From NCBI GenBank assembly GCA_002343775.1, contig DDSH01000033.1, forward strand, positions 1,125 to 33,058: a stretch of 31,934 bases of DNA, in the 5' to 3' direction. The notes beneath the pieces are model-generated. The model saw only the letters and a list, made by a program, of their open reading frames with translations, made no database searches and was not told the DNA's origin. This document shows positions 13,954 to 23,711 of this stretch, piece by piece. Origin of the DNA: Anaerolineales bacterium UBA2395 (GTDB lineage Bacteria > Chloroflexota > Anaerolineae > Anaerolineales > Villigracilaceae). The translations under genes were made by a program, and so were the position numbers. How positions within the stretch are numbered: the stretch's first letter is position 1; each line of letters begins with the position of its first letter.

Positions 13954-14724
13954 GTGGAATCGGAAACTTTGAATCACCAAATTGAATTGGCGCTCGAACA
14001 ACTGGCGGAAACCCGGGGCGCTGAACTTGCCCGCCAGATCAAGCCGATCCTGCTTGTCAACCTGAATCGCGGGCGGCTTCATCGCTTCCTGGATGAGAAA
14101 CCCGATCAGGTCCAATCCTATGTCTGGCTGGTTGCAGACGGTTTTTCCACGCTGCATGGTTATCTCCATAAGATACAAATCGAGCGGGCTCCCGAGGTCT
14201 GGCATACGCTTTACGAACGAATGCAAACCTGGGCGTATACCTTCTTCCTGAGGAAAAACTTTGCCGCCGATGATCCCACCCGCGAGATCGCGATCGAATG
14301 CGCCACCGAGGCAGCCCTCCAGCTGCTCGACTCGCATTTTCCCTACGATACCGAATTTGACGCATGGGCGCACACCCTAGTTCAGAACACCTGCCGCAAA
14401 TTCGTTCGCAACTCCCTCAAAAAGTCCGTTGTGCCGCAGGAAAAACAGGTGGAACTCGAAGACGACCTTACAGACCTGAGCGACCTCCCGCTGGAAGTGC
14501 AAATGTTGATGACAGAACTCGGCGTGGAATTGGAGTCTGCCCTGGCGCAGCTATCCGAAGCGCGCCGCAGCGTGATCCGCATGCACTATTTCGATGGCAT
14601 GGAACTGGAGGAAATCGCCCAAGATCTGGGCAAAAGCACGGGTGCCGTCTACAGCCTACATTTCAACGCGCTGGGAGACCTACGGAAGATATTGAGCGCA
14701 ACCAGGTATAAACTAAATGAATGA
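13954..14724 (+). CDS. Sigma-70 family (ECF-like) RNA polymerase sigma factor
   Basis: The 256-residue product has an unusual ~95-residue N-terminal extension, then a region-2-like segment (TREIAIECATEAALQLLDSH, AWAHTLVQNTCRKFVRNSL). After an acidic linker comes a clear region 4 with helix-turn-helix (LSEARRSVIRMHYFDGMELE, EIAQDLGKSTGAVYSLHFNA). It should direct transcription of its own target genes. GTG at 13954 is chosen because of the TATAAT just upstream; the next start would remove N-terminal sequence without a ribosome binding site. It overlaps the next gene by eight bases and heads an operon with a TPR-CHAT protein, so it probably controls or answers that system. The absence of a classic membrane anti-sigma factor is notable. 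Confidence 0.8.
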   Translation: MESETLNHQIELALEQLAETRGAELARQIKPILLVNLNRGRLHRFLDEKPDQVQSYVWLVADGFSTLHGYLHKIQIERAPEVWHTLYERMQTWAYTFFLRKNFAADDPTREIAIECATEAALQLLDSHFPYDTEFDAWAHTLVQNTCRKFVRNSLKKSVVPQEKQVELEDDLTDLSDLPLEVQMLMTELGVELESALAQLSEARRSVIRMHYFDGMELEEIAQDLGKSTGAVYSLHFNALGDLRKILSATRYKLNE

Positions 14725-15478
14725 GAATTTTGATCCACGAAGGTCAGCCGCATTGAAACGCTTGGCGGAGCGCCTGACTGCCTATACACATAAAGGCGGG
14801 GTTATTTCACCCAGGGAAAGTGACATGGTATCTCTGATCATCAGCGGGATCTTGAACGGCGAAAATCTTGCACAGCGATATCCGGATTTCCACCGCACAC
14901 TACTGGAGAACGCCGAGCTCCGCGAGGCGTTCCTCGATGCGCTGGACGGTGTCGAGGCTGAACGCAACGGAAACCTTGTTTCCATGCCCGAACCTGAAAC
15001 GCGCCTTGATTTCTTAACCCGCCAGCCGCCCGCGCCTATCATCATCCATAAGGACGCAGAAAATTGGAGTGTCCTCTGGCAGCGCCCGCTTGAACTGATC
15101 CAAGCCATCTTCTCACCACCCGAACTGGCATATCGAGCGGAACGAAGTCTGATCGAAGACCCCTGGGTCATGTTACTGCGCGAAGAGATCCAAGTCTTCG
15201 GCAGCGCCTACTCCATCGTTCTGGATTGCATCCCAGCCGAAGAGCAGGAAAACGCGATGGCTGTGTTCCTATCCCTTGCTGTCTCTCCTGGCGCTTCGCA
15301 CGAATCTGCGAAATTTCCCCTGCGCGCCACGTTGAGATGGGGCGGGTATCAACAGGTTCTGACGGTTCCCGAAGAAGGGCGAACAAGATTCCCCAATATT
15401 TCATTCGATCTCATCTTCGACCCGATAACGAAGACTCTCACCGACGGGTTGAGTTTTACGCTCGAAACTGTTCCCTAA
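14717..15478 (+). CDS. Unknown protein between sigma factor and TPR-CHAT gene
   Basis: The 253-residue product has no signal or membrane segment. The N-terminal ~85 residues are helical, with a repeat-like segment (NLAQRYPDFHRTLLENAELR EAFLDAL region), a charged pattern like small helical adaptor domains. The C-terminal half is mainly beta (FGSAYSIVLDC, ATLRWGGYQQVLTVPEEGRT, FDLIFDPITKTLTDG). Its start overlaps the sigma gene stop and its end lies nine bases before the CHAT gene, so the three are co-translated. It might be an adaptor or regulator of the sigma factor or the protease. No family is recognised and the function is open. Confidence 0.7.
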   Translation: MNENFDPRRSAALKRLAERLTAYTHKGGVISPRESDMVSLIISGILNGENLAQRYPDFHRTLLENAELREAFLDALDGVEAERNGNLVSMPEPETRLDFLTRQPPAPIIIHKDAENWSVLWQRPLELIQAIFSPPELAYRAERSLIEDPWVMLLREEIQVFGSAYSIVLDCIPAEEQENAMAVFLSLAVSPGASHESAKFPLRATLRWGGYQQVLTVPEEGRTRFPNISFDLIFDPITKTLTDGLSFTLETVP

Positions 15479-15487
15479 AGTCCTGCG

Positions 15488-18400
15488 ATGTCCAGCGACA
15501 TTCCCATTGATCCATACCTACATCTGGCAAAAGAACTATATGAGGGGCGGGTGTCTGAATCCGACCTGCCAACCATCACGGCGGGTCTTCCTCCTCTTGA
15601 GAAAAACCTGCTCGACCCCATCGCAGAACGGGCGGAGCGTGTTGCGCCTGTCGCACCGCGGCTTGGCTGGGCGCTGACCCAGGTTGTGTTCGACGCAGCG
15701 CTCTCCCAAAACTGTGATCTTTCCATCCGTGCAATGTCCGCCTGGTGTCTGGCGCGAGCCTGCAACCATTGGGCTCAGCCCAAACGCGCCGCAGACGCTC
15801 TGCTCATCGCACGGCGCGGTTTCGAGAAATTGAACGACCCTGCCTGGATCGCGGCGTGCGAGTGGCAATCGAATGCTCTGGCGTGGACCAAGCCTGACTT
15901 CGCTGAAGCGGTTCGAGAGTTGAAAGAGGCGTTATCTCTTCTTCCATCAGAGTTCATCCCGCATTGTCGTTTATCGCTGGCGTTTGCACAAATTCTCATC
16001 GGGGATCATCCTGCCGCACAGGAGAACATCCGCCTGAGCGAGGAGGTATATCAGGCGCGCGATGATTCTTTAAATCAGGCGCGCTGCTGGCTGACACTTG
16101 CCAGCTCCCTGCGACGGCAGGATCGTTTTGATGAAGCCTTTCAAAAATTAAAGCAAGCCTTGCAGGTCTTCGAGCAGGAAAAATCTCTCACCGATCAGGC
16201 GCGGGTGCATTATCAGATCGCGCTCGGACATTTGCTGCAAGCCGATCAATTGCCCCAGGCTATAGAGCGGTTTCAGCGCGCCATTGCCCTCTTTATGGAA
16301 ACCGACCTTGACCTGTGGCGCGGGATGTGCTTAAGCAACCTCGGCTCCGTGTATCTATATACTGGAGAATTGTCCCTGGGGGATCGCCATTTCCGCCAAG
16401 CCGGGGAGATCTTTGCCCATCACGGCATCCCTGGCTTGCTGGCGGACAACCTGCATGAACAGGGTGAATTGAACATCCTGCGCGGCATGCCACATGTCAG
16501 TATTGAACGATACAGTCGAGCTGCGGATATCAGTGAAGAGCTCGGCTCGAAGTTAGCGGCGGCAGTGGCTATCACCAACCTGGGTAAGGCATATGGACAA
16601 TCTGGACGGTATCAGGATGCCCTATATCACCTGGAACGAGCCGCAGAACGATTAAGAACCCTTAATAGTCCCTTGCGGCTGGGTGCCTGCGAAAGTTATG
16701 CTGCAATGATCTGGTCGCAGTTAGGACAACCTGGACTGGCGCATGAGCATCTTGACCACGCTGCTCGTTGCTATGAACTGGCAAACCAAAAAGCCTTGCT
16801 TTCCGAAATTCACAACATTCGTGCCGGAGCATACTTCCAGCAGGATAAGGCTCAGGAGGCGCTTGACAGCTTGAAGGAGGCGCTGGATGTCTCTATTCGG
16901 CATGGCAACAAGCCGCAGACCGTTCTTACCCGACGATTGCTGGGGGAGGCTCTGGCACAAACCGGGAAGTACGATGAAGCCCTTATGGTTTTAGACCAAG
17001 CTCAGGCAGATGCTTCAGAGATGGAAATGCAGATGGAGTTGGCATCCTGCCTTGTCGCCATCGGCACATGTTACGCTGCCCATGCCAGGCAGGATAAGGC
17101 GCAAGCTGCTTTTGAACAAGCGCTGAAATGGAGCGAGGGGATCCTGCCGGAGATTGAATGGCGTTCATGCATTGGTATGGGAGATCTGGCAGGCTCGCGA
17201 TCCGAAACCGAGAAAGCGTTGACATCGTATCGACGGGCAGTGAATGCCTTTGCGCACATCCACAAGAACTTTTGGCAACCCAGTTTGGCGGGTTCCTATC
17301 TGCAAAAACCCGCGCGCGTCTTTGACCGCATCATAACCGTTGCATCTCATGCGGATGCCGCCGAAGACACTTTGACATTCATTGAATTGTTCAAGGCATC
17401 CACCCTGCAGAGACAGATAGTATCGGATCATTTCCGCACACTGGATGCTGACTCGCAGGAACTGTCCGACATTGAAGCGGAGATCCGCTTCCTTCAGAAC
17501 CGCCTCAGGACACCGCCGGAACTTCCCCTTCCCCATCGCGCTGGATCGGAGTTCCGAAAAATCCGTACGCAGCTGATGGAGAAAACAGATCAATACGATG
17601 CGTTGAAAGCCCGTCTCGAACGGAGATCCGTAGTCAATAAGTCACCTGTAAACGCAACGACAGAGCATTTCGACATCCACTCCTTCCGCGAGCACGCAGG
17701 TCGCGCCGTGGGGAAAAACTGGATCGCACTGGATTATTACTTGACGAAAGAGAGCATCACCATTGCAGTCCTAAGCCCAAGTAGGCATGAAGTATGGAGT
17801 ACCCCCATCCCTTTTCGCCTGCGCATGGCTTTGGAATCCTGCCAGCGCGCCGGATACAGCACCACCCTCCCCACCGCAGAAGATCTCGCTATCTTGGGGC
17901 AGGCGCTTCTGCCCAATTCAATTGCAGACGATTTGACTTCCGACACATATTTGTTATTGTCACCACATAGGGAACTTCACGCCATGCCCTGGGCAGCTTT
18001 GCACCCCGGATTCACCCCGGAGCCGCTGGCGAATCTTTGTGTGCCGGCGGTCATCCCTTCGCTGCGAAACCTGATGGTCATCTGGGAGAGAAGCACCGTG
18101 GAAATCGCACCGGGGCGGGAGGATGGCTTGGCGGTTGGGCTTTCGACTTTCGGTGGAAAACGCCAGGATCTTCCGCAGGTGCGAAGCGAACTCTCATTCC
18201 TGCGCTCCAGACTGGGACCCAATGGTGTGTGCCTCGCGGAGGAGGATGCGACATGGGGGAACATCCAGCATCTTGCAAAGGGGGCGGTGCAGGGACTATC
18301 CCGTTTCGCCTGGCTGCACATCGCCAGTCACTTCTTCTCTCATCCGCATATGGGTAGGTTGAGCAGTCTCGCTTTGTGGGATGGAGATGTATGGCTAGAC

Positions 18401-18715
18401 ACCCTTCGCGATCTCGCACCCATGCCCACATTGGTCACGATCTCAGCGTGCAACAGCATCTCCAGTTTTATCCACGAGGGCGATGAACACGTGGATTTGC
18501 CATCCGTGTGTCTTGCGGCGGGCGCAGACAGTGTGGTTGGCAGTCAGTGGGGTATCCTCGATCAGGCGGCGGCAGGGTTCAGCGAGGACTTTTACTCCCA
18601 CTATCTAAGCGGTTTACGCCCTGCAAATGCAGTGGTGCATGCACAGCGCAGATTGATCGCGCGCGGGAAACCGGTCAGCCATTGGGCAGGTTTCATTTGT
18701 ATCGGCGCACCATGA
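15488..18715 (+). CDS. TPR-CHAT caspase-like protease
   Basis: The 1075-residue cytoplasmic product consists of about 620 residues of tetratricopeptide repeats (e.g. GMCLSNLGSVYLYTGELSLG, AAVAITNLGKAYGQSGRYQD, LGEALAQTGKYDEALMVLDQ). A coiled linker follows (about 640-720), then a C-terminal CHAT domain. The catalytic His lies in LHIASH (H948) and the Cys in TISACNS (C988), followed by the usual AGADSVVGSQWGILD. CHAT proteases are relatives of caspases and separases. Known examples act in TPR-CHAT (Craspase) and gasdermin-type defence, where they cut partner proteins. Here the partner genes are a sigma factor and an unknown protein in the same operon. Whether the target is the sigma factor, an anti-sigma activity, or something else is unknown. 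No gasdermin or CRISPR gene is in the window. Confidence 0.88.
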   Translation: MSSDIPIDPYLHLAKELYEGRVSESDLPTITAGLPPLEKNLLDPIAERAERVAPVAPRLGWALTQVVFDAALSQNCDLSIRAMSAWCLARACNHWAQPKRAADALLIARRGFEKLNDPAWIAACEWQSNALAWTKPDFAEAVRELKEALSLLPSEFIPHCRLSLAFAQILIGDHPAAQENIRLSEEVYQARDDSLNQARCWLTLASSLRRQDRFDEAFQKLKQALQVFEQEKSLTDQARVHYQIALGHLLQADQLPQAIERFQRAIALFMETDLDLWRGMCLSNLGSVYLYTGELSLGDRHFRQAGEIFAHHGIPGLLADNLHEQGELNILRGMPHVSIERYSRAADISEELGSKLAAAVAITNLGKAYGQSGRYQDALYHLERAAERLRTLNSPLRLGACESYAAMIWSQLGQPGLAHEHLDHAARCYELANQKALLSEIHNIRAGAYFQQDKAQEALDSLKEALDVSIRHGNKPQTVLTRRLLGEALAQTGKYDEALMVLDQAQADASEMEMQMELASCLVAIGTCYAAHARQDKAQAAFEQALKWSEGILPEIEWRSCIGMGDLAGSRSETEKALTSYRRAVNAFAHIHKNFWQPSLAGSYLQKPARVFDRIITVASHADAAEDTLTFIELFKASTLQRQIVSDHFRTLDADSQELSDIEAEIRFLQNRLRTPPELPLPHRAGSEFRKIRTQLMEKTDQYDALKARLERRSVVNKSPVNATTEHFDIHSFREHAGRAVGKNWIALDYYLTKESITIAVLSPSRHEVWSTPIPFRLRMALESCQRAGYSTTLPTAEDLAILGQALLPNSIADDLTSDTYLLLSPHRELHAMPWAALHPGFTPEPLANLCVPAVIPSLRNLMVIWERSTVEIAPGREDGLAVGLSTFGGKRQDLPQVRSELSFLRSRLGPNGVCLAEEDATWGNIQHLAKGAVQGLSRFAWLHIASHFFSHPHMGRLSSLALWDGDVWLDTLRDLAPMPTLVTISACNSISSFIHEGDEHVDLPSVCLAAGADSVVGSQWGILDQAAAGFSEDFYSHYLSGLRPANAVVHAQRRLIARGKPVSHWAGFICIGAP

Positions 18716-18957
18716 ATCAGGGACGGAAAGGCTGGCGCCCTTTCATACTGTCGTTAGAAAAGGCGCGTTCATATCTCCCATTAACTTACTTTCAGAATAT
18801 ACTGCGAACACAAAAAAGGCTTAACGATTTACAATGTCGTTGACCCCAAAGAACAGTTGCAGGGTTGGAATCCCTTTGCTGCGTCCATGCGAAATGCAGT
18901 GGGCTTGTTTATAACTTCCCTCAACCTGATCAAACGAAATTATTTACAAGAGGTTTT

Positions 18958-21045
18958 ATGCCCGTTCACACATCTCCCAACTATTGGATCCTTGAAACAC
19001 GCCACAGCGCCTATACCTTTGGGCTGAATAAAGCCAACCTGCTCTCGCATTGCTATTGGGGCAAGCGCCTGCCTTTCATCAAAGATTATCCTGCGCCTTT
19101 CGAGCCGTCGGGCTGGGCCTCCACCGATGGGTACGATCATTTCATTCCCGAAGAATTCCCCGGCTATGCGGGCACCAAGTACACAGACCCGACTCTCAAA
19201 GTGACCTTCGCCGATGGTGTGCGGGACGTGGTTCTCTCTTTTGTGGATTTTAAAACCACCGCCTCACCCCAGCCGGAGCTTGCTCTGCGCTTCAAAGACT
19301 CAGCCTACCCGCTGCAGTTGACTCTCCATTACCGCGTCCATGAAGACTACGACCTGATCGAACGTTGGGTCACACTCGAAAACCTCGGCAGCGAATCCAT
19401 CTCCATCGAACGCGCCTTCTCTGCCAAGTGGACCTTCCCGCATGGGAACGGCTACTCGCTCACGCACATGTACGGGCGTCACATTGACGAGTTCAACATG
19501 CAGCGCGAAACGCTCACTCCCGGTTTGAAAGTCATCGAAAGCCGACGTATGATTCCAAGTCACCGTGCCGTGCCGTGGTTCACGGTTGAAAAAGATGCCA
19601 GTGAAGATCACGGTGACGTGTTCTTCGGCACCCTCGCCTGGAGCGGAAATTTCAAGATCACCGCCGAAGTGACCGAGTATGCATCCACTCGTCTGAGCAT
19701 CGGACTCAACGATTGGGACTTTACCTGGCAACTCAAGCCCAATGAACCGCTGGTGACGCCTTCCGCTATTTCCGGCTACACCCCGAACGGATTCGGCGCA
19801 GCCAGCCGCGTCTTCCATGATTATGTGCGGAATGAACTCCTGCCGCATGGCAAGGTGCTGCACAAGATTCTCTATAACTCATGGGAAGCGACTCTCTTCA
19901 ACGTGGACGAATCCTCGCAATCACATCTCGCTGAGATTGCCGCGAACATGGGTGTGGAACTCTTTGTCATGGACGATGGCTGGTTCCACAACCGCAACTG
20001 GGACAATGCCGGTCTGGGCGATTGGTTCCCCGATAAGAAAAAATTCCCGAACGGACTCGGCGGCTTGATCAAGAAGGTCAACGACCTCGGCATGGACTTT
20101 GGTTTGTGGGTCGAGCCGGAGATGGTCAACCCTGATAGCGACTTGTACCGCGCTCATCCCGATTGGGTCATTCACTTCCCGACCCGTGCGCGCACCGAAG
20201 CACGCAATCAACTCATGCTCAACATGGCGCGCGTCGATGTGCAGGACTACATCATCACCACGCTCGATAAGATCCTCAGCGAGAACAATATCTCCTTCAT
20301 CAAATGGGACATGAACCGTCCCGCCAGTGAACCGGGTTGGCAAGACGCGCCCGGCGACCCGCGTGAGTTGTGGGTGCGTTATGTCTATGGCTTGTATCGC
20401 GTGTGGGGTGAACTGCGTCGGCGGCATCCCAAGGTCATTTGGCAAAGTTGCGCCAGCGGTGGCGGACGATCCGATTTCGGCATTCTGCAATTTGCCGATC
20501 AAGTCTGGGTTAGCGACAACACTGAAGCGACGAAGAGACTTTCCATCCAAGAAGGCTTCTCGCAATTCATGCCCGCTATCACGATGGAAGCGTGGGTCAC
20601 GGACTGGGGTAAAGAGATCGTGCCGCTTGAGTTTCGTTTTCATGTGAGCATGTGCGGCTCTCTCGGCGTAGGCGGAAACTTACTGGAATGGGATCAGGCT
20701 GAACGTCAGGTGGGAAGCGATTGCATCCAGTTGTATAAATCGATCCGGCACATCATCCAATTCGGCGACCAGTATCGACTCGTCGCTCCGCAAAAAAATA
20801 ATTACTCGGCAGTGCAATACGTCAGCAAAGATAAAAGCGAAGGCGTGTTGTTCGTCTTCCGCACGCTCGTCCCCGACCCGTTCCGTTTCCCTGTGATCCA
20901 TTTGCGCGGACTCGACCCCAAAGCCTTGTACAGCATCGAAGGCTTTGAGCAACCTCGCTCTGGGCTGGCGTGGATGGAAGCTGGCTTGCGGGTGGAGTTG
21001 AAGAACCTGCAAAGCAAGGTGATAAAAATCACGCGTCAATCATAG
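18958..21045 (+). CDS. Alpha-galactosidase, GH36
   Basis: The 695-residue product hydrolyses terminal alpha-galactosides such as melibiose and raffinose-type sugars (family knowledge). An N-terminal beta-sandwich (about 1-290) is followed by the catalytic barrel with FVMDDGWFHNRN, LWVEPEMVNPDSDL and the nucleophile motif FIKWDMNR (D451). SCASGGGRSDFG and WVSDNTEA (acid/base D520) follow; the 69-residue spacing fits GH36. A C-terminal beta domain ends the protein. The start at 18958 follows AAGAGG; the frame is open 31 codons further upstream but that part is unlike the family. There is no signal peptide, so it is cytoplasmic and would need a sugar transporter, which is not in the window. The 240 bases before it hold no gene I can support. 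Confidence 0.92.
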   Translation: MPVHTSPNYWILETRHSAYTFGLNKANLLSHCYWGKRLPFIKDYPAPFEPSGWASTDGYDHFIPEEFPGYAGTKYTDPTLKVTFADGVRDVVLSFVDFKTTASPQPELALRFKDSAYPLQLTLHYRVHEDYDLIERWVTLENLGSESISIERAFSAKWTFPHGNGYSLTHMYGRHIDEFNMQRETLTPGLKVIESRRMIPSHRAVPWFTVEKDASEDHGDVFFGTLAWSGNFKITAEVTEYASTRLSIGLNDWDFTWQLKPNEPLVTPSAISGYTPNGFGAASRVFHDYVRNELLPHGKVLHKILYNSWEATLFNVDESSQSHLAEIAANMGVELFVMDDGWFHNRNWDNAGLGDWFPDKKKFPNGLGGLIKKVNDLGMDFGLWVEPEMVNPDSDLYRAHPDWVIHFPTRARTEARNQLMLNMARVDVQDYIITTLDKILSENNISFIKWDMNRPASEPGWQDAPGDPRELWVRYVYGLYRVWGELRRRHPKVIWQSCASGGGRSDFGILQFADQVWVSDNTEATKRLSIQEGFSQFMPAITMEAWVTDWGKEIVPLEFRFHVSMCGSLGVGGNLLEWDQAERQVGSDCIQLYKSIRHIIQFGDQYRLVAPQKNNYSAVQYVSKDKSEGVLFVFRTLVPDPFRFPVIHLRGLDPKALYSIEGFEQPRSGLAWMEAGLRVELKNLQSKVIKITRQS

Positions 21046-21069
21046 AGCCCCACGGACCGGGCTTGCACC

Positions 21070-21996
21070 TTATGGATTCAGTACGATCTCGACGGTGTAG
21101 ACGTAGATCAGTTTGCCAAGTTCCGGGTCGTTCACGCCGAGCAGCGGATTATCCTGCCGGAACGAGAGCCTTGCCACAGTAGGTTCGGTCACTTTGTATG
21201 GCAGGGTGGTTTCAAAGGATTGCGTCTCCGTCCCATTGAAGGCAAGCATACGCGAAGAAAGCGGACGTCCATCCTGCATCGTGATGTCCACAAAGACAGG
21301 TTGGTCGTTGAAGGGCCACAGCCGCCCACTGAGGTAGACCTCACCGCCGGTGTATTCGGCTTTTTCCTTCAATCCCTCTACAGTGACTCGTTCGTAGATC
21401 GTATTTCCCGGCGGGTTGACCTGCGTCGTGCCGACGGAATACAGCAAAACAGGCATGGTGTTCAACGCCTGAATCCTGCCGAAATCGTCTTTGGTGCTGA
21501 TGCGGATGTACCCCGCCTCGGACACTGCGCGAATCTCGAAGGAAATCTCAAAGCGCTGGAACGTGCCCGCCGGGTTGCGAATCAATTTCTTCAGTTCGCG
21601 GTACAGAACACGCCCATCTTCGCCGAGCAAATCCACCTGCACCACTTCACTTTCACCGGCAACAAGAATAGTTTGCAGGACAAAGGGCGAGGTCAGGCTG
21701 GATAAGGGACCCGGTGATACAAAATGGATCTGGGCAAATTCGGTGAATCCCGCCGCAAAGGTCGGTGTGGGGCTGGGGAGCACAACGGTCGGCTCGGGCG
21801 TGAACGTGGGTTCCGGCGTTGCAGTGGGAACTGCCGCCTGGGTGAGCGATTCAGCGGTGGCAAAGGCGGCTTGACCCGTCAGCGCGACCACCGTTGGGAG
21901 GTAGTCGGGCGGCAAAGGTGTCGGGGCAGAGTCGATGGCTTGTGTGCAACCCACCAACAGTCCACATAAAGAAGCGAGAAGAATTCTATATTTCAT
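21070..21996 (-). CDS. Lipoprotein with Pro/Thr linker and Ig-like domains
   Basis: I start it at the ATG at 21996, where MKYRILLASLCGLLVGC gives a lipoprotein signal (Cys17). A low-complexity linker (VPTATPEPTFTPEPTVVLPS) leads to a beta-sandwich-like region (FVSPGPLSSLTSPFVLQTIL, then VVQVDLLGEDGRVLYRELK) and a second similar part (SGRLWPFNDQPVFVDITMQD). The product is 308 residues and should be on the cell surface. No catalytic motif is seen. It converges with the alpha-galactosidase gene and follows the M32 peptidase gene on the same strand, with a terminator between them, so it may have its own promoter. Confidence 0.75.
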   Translation of the reverse strand: MKYRILLASLCGLLVGCTQAIDSAPTPLPPDYLPTVVALTGQAAFATAESLTQAAVPTATPEPTFTPEPTVVLPSPTPTFAAGFTEFAQIHFVSPGPLSSLTSPFVLQTILVAGESEVVQVDLLGEDGRVLYRELKKLIRNPAGTFQRFEISFEIRAVSEAGYIRISTKDDFGRIQALNTMPVLLYSVGTTQVNPPGNTIYERVTVEGLKEKAEYTGGEVYLSGRLWPFNDQPVFVDITMQDGRPLSSRMLAFNGTETQSFETTLPYKVTEPTVARLSFRQDNPLLGVNDPELGKLIYVYTVEIVLNP

Positions 21997-22010
21997 AGCC
22001 TGACAAAGAA

Positions 22011-22037
22011 GAGACGCCCTCTTGCAAGGGCGTCTCG
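22011..22037 (-). terminator. Terminator downstream of the M32 carboxypeptidase gene
   Basis: Inverted repeat GAGACGCCCT/AGGGCGTCTC with a short loop, placed 20 bases beyond the peptidase stop and followed on the minus strand by TTCTTTGT. The stem is strong; the T-run is imperfect. Confidence 0.7.
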
Positions 22038-22056
22038 TTGGTTTCATCCCATCCAA

Positions 22057-23553
22057 TTAAAGCCCGTAGATGTCGCTGTACTTCTTCGTCAAATAACGGA
22101 CGTAAGCAGCCGAGTCGATCTTTGAGCCGGTGATCTTTTGCACAAGGTCCTGCGGGTCGTATTTGTGACCGTACTTGTGGACGTTCTCGCGCAGCCATTC
22201 GCGCAGCACCGAGAATTGACCCTTGCGGATCTGTTCGCCGAGGTCTTTGATGTCCTTGTTGATGCGTTCCCACAACTGCGCCGATACGATGTTGCCGAGC
22301 GCGTAGGTGGAGAAGTAACCAATGGAACCGTACGACCAATGAATATCCTGTAACACGCCAAGCGCATCGCTGGGCGGAGTGATGCCGAGGTAGTCGCGCA
22401 TCTTCTCGTTCCAGATCTCGGGCAGGTCTTTGATGGCGATGCTGCCATCCACCATGCCGATCTCAAGTTCGAGGCGCAGCATGATGTGCATGTTGTAGGT
22501 GGCTTCGTCGGCATTGACGCGGATGAACGAAGGCTCGACCTTGTTGATGCCCTTGTAGAAAGTCTTCAGGCTGACGCCGTCCAACTGGGAGGGGAAGGTC
22601 TTCTTGATCTCGGGGAAGAAATGCTCCCAGAACGGGAACGAACGCCCGACCAGGTTTTCCCACATACGCGACTGCGATTCGTGAACGGCAAGCGATGTGC
22701 CGCTTTCGAGCGGTGTGCGTTCGTATTCCTGCGCAACACCCAGCTCATACAAGGCATGACCACACTCGTGCATGGCGCTGAACAACGTCGCCAGCGGGTT
22801 GCCCGGCTCGAAGCGGTTAGTGATGCGCACGTCGTTCACACTGAAGGTCGTCTCGAACGGGTGCGGGGCTTTATCCTGCCGACCGCGGTTGAAATCGTAG
22901 CCGAACTTGGCAATGATCTTCTCGCTGAAATTCCAGATCTTCTGCTCGTTGTATTTCTTGTGCAGGAAATCGTCCCTGACCTGTTTGGCTTCGCTGATGG
23001 CTTTAAGCAGGCTGACCTGCTTGGGGCGAAGGTTGTTGAAGATCTCCTTCACCTCGGCAGTTTTCATGCCGGGTTCATAATCGTCGAGCAGCACATCATA
23101 CGGATGGTCGGCGGGCGGGAAGAAAGCAACATAACGCTTTACCAGTTCCACGTTCTTTTCAAGGAACGGCTGGAAGATGGAAAAATCGGACTTCCCCTTT
23201 GCCTCCACCCACGCCTCGAAGGCTTTCGTCGCCGCGATGGCTTGCTCCGCCACAAACTCCGGCGGAACACGCCTGGCTTTATCATACGCCCTGCTGGCTA
23301 CACGCAGAATCGCCCCTTCATCCGTTTCCGGATCCGTGTAATCCTTCTGCAAATCCTCCAACAACTGCCCCATCTCGTCGGACGTGAACTTCTCCTGCGC
23401 GATCTTGCTCAACGTAGCCAGCTGCTGACCGCGCGCCTCACCGCCGCCGGGAGGCATATTAACCTGCTGATCCCAGCCCAACACACTGGCGGCATGACCA
23501 ATATCGGAAACCTCCCCCACGATCTCCTTGAATCGATTGAACTTGTCGGACAT
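22057..23553 (-). CDS. Thermostable carboxypeptidase Taq family, M32
   Basis: The 498-residue product matches M32 metallocarboxypeptidases in length. It has HECGHALYELG (H262, E263, H266), the start motif SDIGHAASVLGWDQQVNMPP, ESQSRMWENLVGRS and the late IRVNADEATYNMH motif containing the downstream ligand region. These cytoplasmic zinc enzymes release C-terminal residues from peptides and take part in peptide turnover. The start at 23553 (MSDKF) follows AGGAGA; twelve extra upstream codons in frame are unlikely. It stands alone, ended by a strong hairpin. Confidence 0.93.
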   Translation of the reverse strand: MSDKFNRFKEIVGEVSDIGHAASVLGWDQQVNMPPGGGEARGQQLATLSKIAQEKFTSDEMGQLLEDLQKDYTDPETDEGAILRVASRAYDKARRVPPEFVAEQAIAATKAFEAWVEAKGKSDFSIFQPFLEKNVELVKRYVAFFPPADHPYDVLLDDYEPGMKTAEVKEIFNNLRPKQVSLLKAISEAKQVRDDFLHKKYNEQKIWNFSEKIIAKFGYDFNRGRQDKAPHPFETTFSVNDVRITNRFEPGNPLATLFSAMHECGHALYELGVAQEYERTPLESGTSLAVHESQSRMWENLVGRSFPFWEHFFPEIKKTFPSQLDGVSLKTFYKGINKVEPSFIRVNADEATYNMHIMLRLELEIGMVDGSIAIKDLPEIWNEKMRDYLGITPPSDALGVLQDIHWSYGSIGYFSTYALGNIVSAQLWERINKDIKDLGEQIRKGQFSVLREWLRENVHKYGHKYDPQDLVQKITGSKIDSAAYVRYLTKKYSDIYGL

Positions 23554-23680
23554 GAAAATTCTCCTGTGTACCAGTGACATAAACCACACGCTTCAAAACC
23601 GGACCCGAACCCTGCTCCTGTTCCCCAAGGCAGTTTCTTCGCCGATGGTTTGACCTGTCTGTACGCCTCGATTGTATCGC

Positions 23681-23711
23681 AAAAAAAATAACGCGGGGTG
23701 AACCCGCGTTA
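23681..23711 (-). terminator. Terminator of the SH3 lipoprotein / ABC exporter operon
   Basis: The stem TAACGCGGG/CCCGCGTTA is followed on the minus strand by an eight-T run. The stem includes the stop codon of the SH3 lipoprotein gene, so termination follows translation at once. Confidence 0.9.

Noticed and set aside
22486..23577. 363-codon plus-strand open frame opposite the M32 gene
   Set aside because: Antisense shadow of a well-supported peptidase gene.
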